Assembly (NCBI GenBank): GCA_041397845.1
Contig: JAWKVW010000013.1
Location: forward strand, 38,226 to 102,225
Direction: 5' to 3'
Origin: JAKPQE01 sp041397845
GTDB taxonomy: Bacteria > Pseudomonadota > Alphaproteobacteria > Rhizobiales > JAKPQE01
DNA length: 64,000 nucleotides
The position numbers were made by a program, and so were the translations under genes. How positions within the stretch are numbered: the first letter of the stretch is position 1; the number at the start of each line of letters is the position of its first letter. Below, in pieces: positions 47,541-57,370 of this stretch. Under the pieces are notes generated by a model that had not been told where the DNA came from, made no database searches, and saw only the letters and a program-made list of their open reading frames with translations.

Positions 47541-48410
47541 TCAATCGCGCGCCGGGCTGTCGAGAATGAGGGTCGACCATTCGCCGATACGCAGGCGTCC
47601 GGCAATCACCAGCCCGCGTGACCTGTAGGCGGCCTCGACCATCTGCTCCTGCGTCGTCAGCAGGCCGGAGAGAATCACGCGCCCGCCATAGGCGAGGTTT
47701 CCGGCGACGTCCCCGGCCAGCATCGCCAGCGGCCGGGCAAGAATATTGGCGACGATGAGGTCGAACGGCCCCGCTCCGCGCAGCCGTGCGTGCTCGAACC
47801 CGGCTGCCGTGACGACATCAACGAAATTGCCGGCAAGATTGGCGATGGCGTTTTCCTTCGCCGCTTTCGTCGCCACCGGATCGATGTCGGTCGCCAGCAC
47901 CGGTATGCGCAACGCCCGGGCAATCGCGATCGCAAGGACGCCGGTTCCCGTGCCGAGATCGAGCGGACGAACGAATCGCCGCGCCTTGATGCTCCGGTCG
48001 ATTGCCATGAGGCAGCCCGCCGTCGTGCCGTGATGGCCGGTGCCGAAGGCCTGCGCCGCCTCGATCTCGATTGCCGTCTTTCCGGGCGGCACGCGCTGCC
48101 GATCATGGCTGCCATGAACGAAGAATCGCCCGGCAGCGACCGGCGACAGACCGGCAAGGCTGGCGGCGATCCAGTCGATATCGGGAAGCTTCTCGACGGT
48201 GACTGCGACCGCCCGGCCAAGAACGCCCGCGGCAAAGGCGGCAACGGCGTCGCTGTCCGGCTCCTCGGCAAAGGTGATCTCCGCCTGCCAGCTTCCCGGC
48301 GCGAGCTCGACGGCCGCCGCCGGCGGATAGCCGAACCCATCCTCATCGCCAATCGCGTCAGCGACACGGCGGGCATCCGCCTCCGAAAGATCGATCGTTG
48401 CCCGGTACAT
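47541..48410 (-). CDS. prmA: Ribosomal protein L11 methyltransferase
   Basis: 289 residues. The N-terminal substrate-recognition domain is followed by EIEAAQAFGTGHHGTTAGCL, motif I VRPLDLGTGTGVLAIAIARAL, ATDIDPVATKAAKENA and the catalytic-type FDLIVANILARPLAML. PrmA trimethylates L11 residues. Start ATG 48410 is chosen because AAGGAGG lies 5 bases upstream; an ATG at 48425 is possible. The frame's long upstream extension is not protein-like. Confidence 0.92.
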   Translation of the reverse strand: MYRATIDLSEADARRVADAIGDEDGFGYPPAAAVELAPGSWQAEITFAEEPDSDAVAAFAAGVLGRAVAVTVEKLPDIDWIAASLAGLSPVAAGRFFVHGSHDRQRVPPGKTAIEIEAAQAFGTGHHGTTAGCLMAIDRSIKARRFVRPLDLGTGTGVLAIAIARALRIPVLATDIDPVATKAAKENAIANLAGNFVDVVTAAGFEHARLRGAGPFDLIVANILARPLAMLAGDVAGNLAYGGRVILSGLLTTQEQMVEAAYRSRGLVIAGRLRIGEWSTLILDSPARD

Positions 48411-48563
48411 CCGGCCCTCCTTCATACCGGCGCCAACCCTGCGCCGCGCCGGCGTCAGCGACCTGATAGCGCTTTGCCAGCTTTTCCGGAAGTCTCGGGC
48501 CTGCCTCGATTGTCGCCGGCCCGCCGCGCCGCTATTCAGGGACGCCAACAAGAGGACGCTGAG

Positions 48564-49199
48564 ATGGCCGATACCGGCGACGACCTGCGATTCAAGTCGA
48601 GCGAGCCGCGCATCCACCCCTCGGCCGACCTGCGCAATGCGCGCCTCGGCCGCTATACCGAGATCCGTGAGCGCGTGTCCTTCAAGGATTCGAGCCTCGG
48701 CGATTTCTCGTACCTCGAGCGCGGCGGCGAGGTCATCTACTCGACGATCGGCAAGTTCTGTTCGATCGCCGCCAATGTCCGCATCAACGCCCTGTCCCAT
48801 CCGGTCGAGCGCGTCACCACCCACAAGATCACCTACCGGCCGAACGAGTTCTTCCGCTACAAGAAGCTCGATTCGGAATTCCGCGAACATCGCATCGCCC
48901 GGCCGGTGACCCTTGCCAACGATATCTGGATCGGCCACGGCGTCGTCATCCTGCCCGGTGTCTCCGTCGGCGACGGTGCCGTCGTCGGCGCCGGCTCGGT
49001 GGTGACGAAAGACGTGCCGCCCTACGCCATCGTCGCCGGCGTGCCGGCCCGCAAGCTTCGCGACCGCTTCGCCCCGGACATCGCCGACCGCATCCGCCGG
49101 CTTGCCTGGTGGGACTGGCCGGTCGAGCGCCTGTTCGAGGCGGTCGACGACATGCGCGACCTCGCGATCGAGCATTTCCTCGCCAGATACGAAGGCTGA
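48564..49199 (+). CDS. Hexapeptide-repeat acyltransferase (XAT type)
   Basis: 211 residues starting MADTGDDLRFKSSEPRIHPS. A left-handed beta helix is shown by repeated V/I-x-G-x-x-x units (YLERGGEVIYSTIGKFCSIAA, DIWIGHGVVILPGVSVGDGAVVGAGSVVTKDVPPYAIVAGVPA in part). SHPVERVTTHKITY and FREHRIARPVT match the xenobiotic-acetyltransferase-like proteins found with phosphonate genes. Acceptor unknown; no phn genes adjoin. AGAGGA precedes the ATG. Confidence 0.85.
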   Translation: MADTGDDLRFKSSEPRIHPSADLRNARLGRYTEIRERVSFKDSSLGDFSYLERGGEVIYSTIGKFCSIAANVRINALSHPVERVTTHKITYRPNEFFRYKKLDSEFREHRIARPVTLANDIWIGHGVVILPGVSVGDGAVVGAGSVVTKDVPPYAIVAGVPARKLRDRFAPDIADRIRRLAWWDWPVERLFEAVDDMRDLAIEHFLARYEG

Positions 49200-49227
49200 T
49201 GAACCGCAGGCTCCGGCGGCGCCTGCC

Positions 49228-50184
49228 TCAGGCCGGAGTGCGTGCCGCCCGGCTCTTGCGCGATTCGATCCGCAATGCCCGCTCCCGCAGGATGACGAAG
49301 ATCCCGGCGGAGATCACGATGGCCGCACCGACGATGATCTCGATGCCCGGCAGGTCGCCGAAGATCACATAGCCGATCGCCACCGACCAGAGCATGGTCG
49401 TGTATTCGAACGGCGCCACCGTCGAGGCGTCGGCATAGCGATAGCTCTGCGTCAGGAAAATCTGGGCGATGCCGCCGGTCAGGCCGATCGCGATGAGGAT
49501 CAGCGCGTCGCCGAAGCTTGGCATCACCCAGCCGAACGGCAGCGTCGCCAGCGACAGCACCGAGGCCGTCGCCGAGAAATAGAAGACGATCGCCGAGGTC
49601 GTCTCCGTGCGCGTGAGATGCCGCACGGTGATCATCGCCCCCGCCGCCAGCACCGCACCGGCAAGCGCCAGCCCCGCGCCGAACGCCGAGCCGCTGTTCG
49701 TGGCCGTCGCCTGCAGATGCGGCGACAGCATCAGGAGCACGCCGAAAAAGCCGACAATGACCGCCGTCCAGCGGAAAACGCGAACCGTCTCGCGAAGGAT
49801 GAGCGCCGAGAGAACCACGGTGACGAGCGGCGTCGCATAGCCGATCGCCGTCGCGTCCGGCAGCGGCAGATAGCCGAGCGCCATGAAGCTGCAGAACATC
49901 GCCGAGACACCGACAAGGCCGCGCACGATATGGCCGGCCGGATGTTCCGTCTTCAGCGCCCGGCGAAGCTCGCCCCGCGTCAGCATGACGAGAACGATCG
50001 GCAACATGCCGAAAAAGGCGCGCGCGAACATGACTTCGCCAGTCGGAATGCGCACCGCGACGAGCTTGATCATCGCCGACATCGCCGTGAAGACGAGCGC
50101 CGAGAGCACTTTGAGCGCGATGCCCTGCAGGGGTTCGATCTGCAGGGCGGGTGTGGTGTTGGACTGCATGTCGAGGCTTGCCAT
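49228..50184 (-). CDS. EamA/DMT-family transporter
   Basis: 318 residues from ATG 50184 with ten membrane helices in two EamA halves (KVLSALVFTAMSAMIKLVAVRIP, MALGYLPLPDATAIGYATPLV, then LALAGAVLAAGAMITVRHLTRTE and APFEYTTMLWSVAIGYVIFGDLPG). No good ribosome-binding site helps to decide among ATGs at 50226, 50184 and 50169. Substrate unknown; the family exports amino acids and other metabolites. Confidence 0.85.
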   Translation of the reverse strand: MASLDMQSNTTPALQIEPLQGIALKVLSALVFTAMSAMIKLVAVRIPTGEVMFARAFFGMLPIVLVMLTRGELRRALKTEHPAGHIVRGLVGVSAMFCSFMALGYLPLPDATAIGYATPLVTVVLSALILRETVRVFRWTAVIVGFFGVLLMLSPHLQATATNSGSAFGAGLALAGAVLAAGAMITVRHLTRTETTSAIVFYFSATASVLSLATLPFGWVMPSFGDALILIAIGLTGGIAQIFLTQSYRYADASTVAPFEYTTMLWSVAIGYVIFGDLPGIEIIVGAAIVISAGIFVILRERALRIESRKSRAARTPA

Positions 50185-50290
50185 GCGGCGCCCGCTATCA
50201 TGGCTGCGAGCGGTTCCGAAATGCATTTTATGCAGGGCTGCCCTGCGGCGCCCGTGAGCGCCGGCCGGCAGCGTCGGTGGGTAGTCGCGG

Positions 50291-52594
50291 TCAGGTGCCC
50301 TGTTGCGCCTGGCGAATGGCCTGCCAGACCCGCTCCGGCGTTGCCGGCATATCGATATGCGAAACCCCCGCGCCTGACTTCAATGCATCGGCAAGTGCGT
50401 TCATCACTGCCGGACAGGCGCCGATCGTGCCAGCCTCGCCAGCGCCCTTGATGCCGAGCGGATTGGTCTTGCAGGGCACGTTGCGCGTCTCGAAATCGAA
50501 GCTCGGCATGTCGGCGGCGCGCGGCAGCGCATAGTCGAGCAGGCTCGCCGAAAGAAGCTGGCCGTCCTCGTCATAGACGGTACGCTCGGAAAGCGCCTGC
50601 CCGAGCCCCTGCACGATGCCGCCATGCACCTGCCCGGCAAGCAGCAGCGGGTTCACGCTGACGCCGAAATCATCGACGATGACGTAATTCAGGATCTCGA
50701 CGACGCCCGTCTCCGGGTCAACCTCGAGCTCGCAGACATGCGAGCCGTTCGGATAGGTCGGCTCCGGCTGCTTGAAGCTCTCGACCGCCGTCAGGAGGCT
50801 CTTGTCCGGCGTTGCGCGGGCCAGCGCCGAAAGCGCGATCGCCCGGTCGGTGCCCATGATCCGCACCTCGCCGTCGACGAGTTCGAGATCGGCCGGCGCC
50901 GTCTCCAGTTCTTCCGCCGCCCGCGCCCGGATCTTCTCGACCAGCGCCGTGCTCGCCCGGTCGACCGAGACGCCGCCGATCGGCACCGATCGCGACCCGC
51001 CGGTGCCGCCGCCCTTGGCAATGAGGTCCGTGTCGCCCTGGACGATGTTGATGCGGTCGATATCGATGCCGAAATGCACCGCCGCGATCTGCGCATAGGC
51101 GGTCTGGTGCCCCTGCCCGTTCGACTGCGTGCCGATGAGAATGGTGACGCTGCCGTCGTCCTCGAGCCGCGCCGTCGCCTCCTCGGCCGAGGGAAAGGCC
51201 GCCGCCTCGACATAGCTGGCAATGCCGATGCCGCGATAGCGCTGCCGTGCCGCGCTCGCTTCCCGCCGCGCCGCAAAGCCGGCCCAGCCGGCCTTTTCCA
51301 GCGCCCGGTCGAGATGGCCGGCGAACTCGCCGCTGTCATAGGTGCGTCCGGTCTGCGTCCGATAGGGCAATTGCTCCGGCCGCACGAAATTGCGCCGGCG
51401 GATCTCGTCGCGCGGAAGGCCGGTCACCTCGGCCGCGCGGTCAACCAGTCGCTCGACGAGATAGGCCGCCTCCGGCCGGCCGGCGCCGCGATAGGCATCG
51501 ACCGTCACCGTGTTGGTGTAGACGCCCCGAATCCGCGCGCTGAGCGCCGGAATGTCATAGAGCCCGGTCGCCATCGTGTTGCCGACGAACGGGATATACG
51601 GCGCGAACTGCGCGAGATAGGCGCCCATGTCGGCAAGGAGGTCGATCTCCAGCCCGAGAAACCGGCCGTCGCTATCGAGCGCCAGCCGCGCCGTCGCGAG
51701 ATTGTCGCGCCCCTGGCTGTCGCCGAGGAAATGCTCGCCCCGCTCGCCGATCCACTTGACCGGCCGGCCAAGCCGCTCGGCCGCGACCGCCGCCAGCGGA
51801 TATTCGGCAAAGACGAACATCTTCGTGCCAAACCCGCCGCCGACATCCGGTGTCACAACGCGCATCCGCGCCGGATCGACCTTCAGGATATCGCCGGCGA
51901 TGATGCCGCGCATCGAGTGACCGCCCTGCGAGCCGACAGTGATCGTCCAGCGCCCGGTGTCGCGGTCATATTCGGCAACGACGCCGCGCGGTTCCAGATA
52001 GTTGGTGACGACCCGGTTGTTGACGAGCTCGATTTCGGCAACCGTCGCGGCCCTGGCAAAAGCCTCTGCCGTCGCCGCCGCATCGCCGAGCCGGTATTCG
52101 AACGCGACATTGTCCGGCCGCTCCGGCCAGACCGCACCGGCGCCGTCGAGCGCTGCCCGCATGCCGACCGTCGCCGCTCGCGGCCGCCAGTCGACCTCGA
52201 CAAGCTCGGCTGCCGACTTCGCCAGATCAACGCTCTCGGCGACGATGAAGGCAATTGCCTCGCCGATGTGACGAACCCGCCCGTCCGCCAAGACCGGCCG
52301 CGCCGGCACGAACGGCATCGAGCCGTCATGCTGCTTCAGCACTGCCTTGCACGGCAGCGGCCCAAGCCCGGCGATATCCGCCGCGGTCAGCACCAGATGC
52401 ACGCCCGCCGCGGCGGCGGCGGCAGCGGTGTCGACGATCGTGAAATCGGCATGGGCATACGGCGAGCGCAGCACGAAGGCATGCAGCGTCCCCTCCGGCA
52501 GGTAGTCGGAGACGAAGCGGCCATTGCCCGTCACGAGGGCCGGGTCTTCCTTGCGCCGGACGGCGGCGCCGATGCCGAACTTCTCGGGAACCAT
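50291..52594 (-). CDS. Molybdopterin dehydrogenase large subunit (form II CoxL-like), orphan
   Basis: 767 residues. FGIGAAVRRKEDPALVTGNG and the a/b hammerhead open the protein; PDVGGGFGTKMFVFAEYPLAAVAA and VDAYRGAGRPEAAYLVERLVDRAA bind molybdopterin cytosine dinucleotide. AYRGAGR is the form II active-site loop, unlike AYxCSFR of true CO dehydrogenase. GIKGAGEAGTIGACPAVMNAL near the end carries the catalytic Glu. Members oxidise aldehydes, purines or N-heterocycles with FAD and 2Fe-2S partner subunits, neither of which lies near. Start ATG 52594 follows AAAGAGA. Confidence 0.9.
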   Translation of the reverse strand: MVPEKFGIGAAVRRKEDPALVTGNGRFVSDYLPEGTLHAFVLRSPYAHADFTIVDTAAAAAAAGVHLVLTAADIAGLGPLPCKAVLKQHDGSMPFVPARPVLADGRVRHIGEAIAFIVAESVDLAKSAAELVEVDWRPRAATVGMRAALDGAGAVWPERPDNVAFEYRLGDAAATAEAFARAATVAEIELVNNRVVTNYLEPRGVVAEYDRDTGRWTITVGSQGGHSMRGIIAGDILKVDPARMRVVTPDVGGGFGTKMFVFAEYPLAAVAAERLGRPVKWIGERGEHFLGDSQGRDNLATARLALDSDGRFLGLEIDLLADMGAYLAQFAPYIPFVGNTMATGLYDIPALSARIRGVYTNTVTVDAYRGAGRPEAAYLVERLVDRAAEVTGLPRDEIRRRNFVRPEQLPYRTQTGRTYDSGEFAGHLDRALEKAGWAGFAARREASAARQRYRGIGIASYVEAAAFPSAEEATARLEDDGSVTILIGTQSNGQGHQTAYAQIAAVHFGIDIDRINIVQGDTDLIAKGGGTGGSRSVPIGGVSVDRASTALVEKIRARAAEELETAPADLELVDGEVRIMGTDRAIALSALARATPDKSLLTAVESFKQPEPTYPNGSHVCELEVDPETGVVEILNYVIVDDFGVSVNPLLLAGQVHGGIVQGLGQALSERTVYDEDGQLLSASLLDYALPRAADMPSFDFETRNVPCKTNPLGIKGAGEAGTIGACPAVMNALADALKSGAGVSHIDMPATPERVWQAIRQAQQGT

Positions 52595-52805
52595 CGTCTC
52601 TTTCCCTTGCGTGCCGGGGGATCGCCGGACGGCGACCGGATCAGAAGTGTTGATCGGACCAGATCGCTCCAAACGAGGCAACCCGTCGACCGTGCCGGAT
52701 TATCGCCAGCCGACTATCGCCGGCGGGTCCGGACGGCCTATCATCTAGTCTCGTGAGCCGGCGCTTCCAGACGCTTCGGCCGAGAATTGGAGCGCCACGG
52801 CAACG

Positions 52806-53750
52806 ATGTCCGAGACCGGCAACCACCAACCGGGGCCACTTTCCGGCGCCGTGGAGCGCTGGGCGGCGCTTCCCGGCAACCTGCGCGGCGGCCTCTGGAT
52901 TCTCGCTGCCGGCGTGTTTTTTTCCACCATGGCCGCCCTCGTCAAGGCGCTCGGCCAGCGTCTGCCGGTCGTCGAGGTGCTGTTCCTGCGCCAGGTGGCA
53001 ATGACCGTCATGGTCGCCCCGGCCGTCGCAAAAGGCTTTCCCGAGGCGCTGGTGACGCAGCGATTCGGCCGGCACCTGCTGCGCGTCGCCCTCGCCCTGA
53101 CGGCGATGATGTGCGGCTTCACCGCGATCGTTCACCTGCCGCTCGCCGACGCCACGGCAATCAGCTTTGCCCGCTCGTTCTTCGTGACGCTGTTCGCCAT
53201 CCTGATCCTGCACGAGACCGTTGGCGTGCGCCGCTGGGCGGCGATGATCATCGGCTTCCTCGGCGTCCTCGTCATGCTGAAGCCGACCGGCACCGCCGTC
53301 GATTTCTACGGCTTCCTCGCCGCCGCCGGTGCCGCCGCGGCCGGCTTGGTGATGATCCTCATCCGCCAGCTTTCCAGGACCGAACGGCCGCTGACCATCC
53401 TCACCTATCAGGCGGTTCTCGTCGGCGTCGCCACCGCCGCGCCCGCCCTTTGGGGCTGGGTCCAGCCAACCCTTGACGAATGGCTGCTGGTCGGCGCCCT
53501 CGGTGTCGCCTCCGTCGCCGGCCAGAGCTGCAACATCAGGGCCTATCGCGCCGGCGAGGCCGCGGCCGTCGCCGCCCTCGACTACACCCGCCTCATCTAT
53601 GCAGCGATCATCGGCGTCGTCGTCTTCGCCGAATGGCCGAGCACGCGGACGCTTGCCGGCGCCGCGATCATTCTCGCCGCCTCGCTTTATACCCTCAGCC
53701 GCGAGTCGCGGCGCGGCGGCCCCTCGGCCGGCTCAGGCGCCGGCGCGTAG
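52806..53750 (+). CDS. EamA/DMT-family transporter
   Basis: 314 residues and ten helices in two EamA repeats (GGLWILAAGVFFSTMAALVKALG, FTAIVHLPLADATAISFARSFFVTLFA in part, and SCNIRAYRAGEAAAVAALDYTRLIYA). It resembles the S-adenosylmethionine/metabolite DMT carriers of alphaproteobacteria and shares its plan with the EamA gene at 49228. Substrate unknown. Its end overlaps the 3' end of the convergent pgi by 18 bases. Confidence 0.87.
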   Translation: MSETGNHQPGPLSGAVERWAALPGNLRGGLWILAAGVFFSTMAALVKALGQRLPVVEVLFLRQVAMTVMVAPAVAKGFPEALVTQRFGRHLLRVALALTAMMCGFTAIVHLPLADATAISFARSFFVTLFAILILHETVGVRRWAAMIIGFLGVLVMLKPTGTAVDFYGFLAAAGAAAAGLVMILIRQLSRTERPLTILTYQAVLVGVATAAPALWGWVQPTLDEWLLVGALGVASVAGQSCNIRAYRAGEAAAVAALDYTRLIYAAIIGVVVFAEWPSTRTLAGAAIILAASLYTLSRESRRGGPSAGSGAGA

Positions 53751-55373
53751 CGCGGCGATCCGCTCGATGAGATTGCGCGTCGAGGCATCCCGCTCCGCCG
53801 CCGGGGCGCTGCCCTTGACCATCGGCAGGATCTCGGCCGCCAGCGTCTTGCCGAGCTCGACGCCCCACTGGTCGAAGGAATTGATGTTCCAGACGATGCC
53901 CTGCACGAACACCTTGTGCTCGTAGAGCGCAACGATCCGGCCGAGCGTGCGCGGATCGAGCCGGCGGTAGAGAATGGTCGTCGACGGCCGGTTGCCGGGA
54001 AAGACCTTGTGCGGCGCCAGCGCGTCGATGTCGGCGGCCGCCATGCCCTTCGCCTCGAGTTCCGCCCGTGCCTCGGCAAGCGTCTTGCCGCGCATCAAGG
54101 CCTCGCTCTGGGCAAGGCAGTTGGCCAGCAGCATCGGGTGGTGATCGCCGAGCTGCTCGTGCGCTTCGGCCGCGACGAGGAAATCGACCGGGATGATGTC
54201 GCTGCCCTGATGCAGGAGCTGGAAGAAGGCATGCTGCCCGTTGGTGCCCGGCGCGCCCCAGACAACCGGCGAGGTCGGTACGGCAACGGCCGCCCCGGCG
54301 CGGCTGACGCGCTTGCCGTTCGATTCCATCTCGAGCTGCTGCAGATAGGGCGCAAGGAGTTCGAGGCGCTGGTCATAGGGAATGACCGCCTGCGAGCCGA
54401 CGCCGAAGAGATCGCGATACCAGATGCCGAGAAGGCCCATCACCACCGGCATGTTGCTCTCGAGCGGCGCCGTCTCGAAATGCCGGTCCATGTCGTGGCC
54501 GCCGGACAGGAATTCTGCGAACCGCTCGAAGCCGATGGCGATGGCGATCGGCAGGCCGATTGCCGACCACATCGAGAAGCGGCCGCCGACCCAGTCCCAG
54601 AAACCGAACATCCGCCGCGCGTCGATGCCGAACGCCTCGACCGCCTCACGGTTCGTCGAGATCGCGGCGAAATGGTCGCCGACCGCCTCCTCGCCGACGT
54701 TCTTTGCAATCCACGCCCGCGCCGTGCGGGCATTGGCCATCGTCTCGAGCGTGGTGAAGGTCTTCGAGGCAATGAGGAACAGCGTCCGCGTCGGATCGAG
54801 TTCCTTCAGCGTGTCGCCGATATGGGCGCCATCGACATTCGAGACGAAATGCAGGCGCGGCCCGTCGCAATAGGGTGCCAGCGCCCGCACCGCCATCGCC
54901 GGACCGAGGTCGGACCCGCCAATGCCGATATTGACGACGTCGGTGAACGGCGCGCCGCGATAGGAGCTGATTTCGCCGGAGCGGACCTTGCCGGCGAACT
55001 CGGCCATCTTGTCGAGCACCTGCGCGACGCCGGGCATCACGTCGGCCCCGTCGACGAAAATCGGCCGGCCCGAGCGGTTGCGCAGCGCCACATGCAGCAC
55101 CGCGCGGTCCTCGGTCGTGTTGATCCGCTCGCCGGACACCATCCGCGCCCGCCAGCCGGGAATGTCGGCCGCCCGGGCAAGGTCGACGAGAGCCGCCATC
55201 ACGCCCGCATCGACGCGGTTCTTCGAATAGTCGTAAAGGAAATCGTCGAGCGTGATCGAAAAGCGATCGAACCGGCCGTCATCCTCCGCGAACAGCTCGC
55301 GCAGATGGACATCCCCGAGGCGCTTGCGCTCGACCTCGAGTTTCGCGAAGGCGTCTTTCACGGCAGGCTGCAT
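53733..55373 (-). CDS. pgi: Glucose-6-phosphate isomerase
   Basis: 546 residues, the usual bacterial size. NIGIGGSDLGPAMAVRAL, LFLIASKTFTTLETMANA, the family signature WDWVGGRFSMWSAIGLPIA, DHHPMLLANCLAQSEALMRGKT and the C-terminal SFDQWGVELGKTLAAEI are all present, with the catalytic Glu/His region intact. It interconverts glucose-6-phosphate and fructose-6-phosphate. The frame is unbroken, in contrast to several neighbours. Confidence 0.96.
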   Translation of the reverse strand: MQPAVKDAFAKLEVERKRLGDVHLRELFAEDDGRFDRFSITLDDFLYDYSKNRVDAGVMAALVDLARAADIPGWRARMVSGERINTTEDRAVLHVALRNRSGRPIFVDGADVMPGVAQVLDKMAEFAGKVRSGEISSYRGAPFTDVVNIGIGGSDLGPAMAVRALAPYCDGPRLHFVSNVDGAHIGDTLKELDPTRTLFLIASKTFTTLETMANARTARAWIAKNVGEEAVGDHFAAISTNREAVEAFGIDARRMFGFWDWVGGRFSMWSAIGLPIAIAIGFERFAEFLSGGHDMDRHFETAPLESNMPVVMGLLGIWYRDLFGVGSQAVIPYDQRLELLAPYLQQLEMESNGKRVSRAGAAVAVPTSPVVWGAPGTNGQHAFFQLLHQGSDIIPVDFLVAAEAHEQLGDHHPMLLANCLAQSEALMRGKTLAEARAELEAKGMAAADIDALAPHKVFPGNRPSTTILYRRLDPRTLGRIVALYEHKVFVQGIVWNINSFDQWGVELGKTLAAEILPMVKGSAPAAERDASTRNLIERIAALRAGA

Positions 55374-55478
55374 GATCGTTCCCCGGCTTGGCTTTCACGG
55401 CCGGGAATCGACGTCTCCCGCCCGGCCACGGCTTTCGTCTTAAACCCGTGGCCGGCAGCGTCAATGCCTCACAACGGC

Positions 55479-55802
55479 TCAGCGGCAACCGTAACGCCGC
55501 TCCCATTCCTGGATGCGCGCGATGTTGCGGTTTTCCACGCTCGACAGCCGCGGACTGGACGTCCAGCAGCCGGCATTGCTGAAGAAGTCGCGGCCGCGCT
55601 TGGTTTTGAAGCAGAAGCCGTTGCGGTGATAGATCTCGTTCCGGGCGACCCAGAGATCCTCGCAGGAGAGATCCGACAGATCCGCATCCGAGATGATGCG
55701 CTGCGAGCTGTCGGGAAACACCATGTATTGCGCGACCGCCGTCCCGGTTCCGGCCGCAAGGACCAGCCCTGCTGCCGCGGCCAGCGTCATGAGCCGTCTC
55801 AT
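55479..55802 (-). CDS. Secreted YARHG-domain protein
   Basis: 107 residues. MRRLMTLAAAAGLVLAAGTG followed by AVAQ is a Sec signal with cleavage after VAQ or AVA. The mature part LSCEDLWVARNEIYHRNGFCF, KRGRDFFSNAGCW, ENRNIARIQEWERRYGC is the YARHG domain, an extracellular module of unknown role; the four cysteines can form two disulfides. AAGGAGG lies 6 bases before the ATG. It sits between pgi and dsrN on the same strand as the dsr genes. Confidence 0.85.
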   Translation of the reverse strand: MRRLMTLAAAAGLVLAAGTGTAVAQYMVFPDSSQRIISDADLSDLSCEDLWVARNEIYHRNGFCFKTKRGRDFFSNAGCWTSSPRLSSVENRNIARIQEWERRYGCR

Positions 55803-55897
55803 CGCATCCTCCTTGGCATCTTGGCGGGCAAGGCGCCACGCCCTCAACACCATAGTGGGAGGATCAGGCGCCGTTTGAAAAGCCGGATTGCACGGGT

Positions 55898-57262
55898 TCA
55901 GGCGCCCTTCCCGGCCTTTGTCGCGCGCACGAACGCGGCAAAGCGCGGCGCCCATGGATTGGCGGCCGTCGAGCGCAGGTGCGAGAAATTGGCAACGCAG
56001 TTGTTGACGAGGATGCCGTCATTCGCCCCGTCGACACCATGGCCGCGCCGCACCCGATAGCCGAACCGGGTGCCCTCGGCGACATCGACGAGCCCGGCAT
56101 AGTGGAATTCGTGCGCCGCGACGGCGCCGGCGTTCCAGGGATGGCCGTCCGTCGTCGAAAGCCGCACCAGCCCCCGGCCCTGCGGCTTCTCGTTCATCAC
56201 CGTATCGGCCGCGATCGCCCCGACCATCTCGTGCCGCCGGCCGTTCCAGTGGATCGCCCGCGTCAGATACATGAGCCCGCCGCATTCGGCATAGACCGGC
56301 AGGCCGGCGGCGATCGCATTGCCGATCGCGGCGCGCATCGCGCCATTCGCCTCGAGCGCCGCCATCTGCGTTTCCGGAAAGCCGCCACCGATGAAAAGCC
56401 CGTCGACCGCCGGCAATACGGTGTCGGCAAGCGTGTCGAAGAAGACGAGCTCCGCCCCCGCTGCCTCCAGCGCCTCAAGGTCGTCGGCATAATAAAAGCC
56501 GAACGCCGTATCGAGGGCGACGCCGATCCGGATGTCCCGCGCGGCGGCCTTATCCGACGGTGCCGGTATCTCCGGCAGCGGCGCCCTTGCCGCGATCGCC
56601 AGGATACGGTCGAGATCGATGCCGGCCTCGGCGGCAGCGGCGATGCGGGAAATGCGGTCGTCGCGTTCACCGGTTTCCGCCGGCGTCGTCAGGCCGAGAT
56701 GGCGCTCGCTGACGACCAGCCCGCGATCGCGCCCGACGGCGCCGATGACCGGCACGTCGGTATAGCGCTCGAGCACGGCGCGCATTTTCGATTCCTGCCG
56801 GCCGCTCGCAAGGCTGTTGAGAATGACGCCGGCAATGTCGAGATCCGGCTCGAACGCCCGGTAGCCGACGACCAGCGGCGCGACGCCGCGCGTGATCCCC
56901 TCGGCATTGATGACGAGCACCACTGGCGCCTGGAGCAACCGGGCCATCGCCGCGTTCGAATCCGAACCCTCGATGTCGAGCCCGTCATAGAGCCCCTTGT
57001 TGCCCTCGACGAGACCGATGTCGGCCCCGGGCAGCGACCGGGCGAACGTCGCCCGGATCTCGTCATGACTCTGGGTGTTGAAGTCGAGATTGTAGCAGGT
57101 CCGTCCCGAGGCCCGCTTCAGCCACATCGGGTCGATATAGTCCGGCCCCTTCTTCAGCGTCTGCACGGCAAGGCCGCGCCCCGTCAGTGCCGCCGCGATG
57201 CCGATCGCAAGGGTCGTCTTGCCGGACGATTTATGGGCCGCCGAGAGATAGAAATGCGCCAC
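55898..57262 (-). CDS. dsrN: DsrN siroheme amidase (cobyrinate a,c-diamide synthase family)
   Basis: 454 residues in CobB/CbiA form. The N-terminal ATPase domain starts HFYLSAAHKSSGKTTLAIGIA (P-loop), with KGPDYIDPMWLKRASGRTCYN and VEGNKGLYDGLDIEGSDSNA; the C-terminal glutaminase has LPVYAECGGLMYLTRAI (nucleophile Cys) and HEFHYAGL. In sulfur oxidisers the homologue next to dsrMKJOP is DsrN, which amidates siroheme for DsrAB. Cobalamin genes are absent here, so DsrN is preferred over CobB. A hairpin separates it from dsrP. Confidence 0.88.
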   Translation of the reverse strand: MAHFYLSAAHKSSGKTTLAIGIAAALTGRGLAVQTLKKGPDYIDPMWLKRASGRTCYNLDFNTQSHDEIRATFARSLPGADIGLVEGNKGLYDGLDIEGSDSNAAMARLLQAPVVLVINAEGITRGVAPLVVGYRAFEPDLDIAGVILNSLASGRQESKMRAVLERYTDVPVIGAVGRDRGLVVSERHLGLTTPAETGERDDRISRIAAAAEAGIDLDRILAIAARAPLPEIPAPSDKAAARDIRIGVALDTAFGFYYADDLEALEAAGAELVFFDTLADTVLPAVDGLFIGGGFPETQMAALEANGAMRAAIGNAIAAGLPVYAECGGLMYLTRAIHWNGRRHEMVGAIAADTVMNEKPQGRGLVRLSTTDGHPWNAGAVAAHEFHYAGLVDVAEGTRFGYRVRRGHGVDGANDGILVNNCVANFSHLRSTAANPWAPRFAAFVRATKAGKGA

Positions 57263-57370
57263 GATCGCCCCGCCTCTCCTGCCTTGCGCTCAGCCGGCCG
57301 CCGGAAAAGACCGGCGACCCCGCATGCGTCACCGCCGCCCGCCCGAGGCATCGCCGTCCCTGACGACAAA

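Noticed and set aside
50291..52594. Aerobic carbon monoxide dehydrogenase large subunit
   Set aside because: The active-site loop is AYRGAGR, not the AYxCSFR of form I CO dehydrogenases, and the medium and small subunits are absent.
55898..57262. Cobalamin pathway cobB/cbiA
   Set aside because: No other cobalamin gene is present and the position directly behind dsrMKLJOP is that of dsrN.
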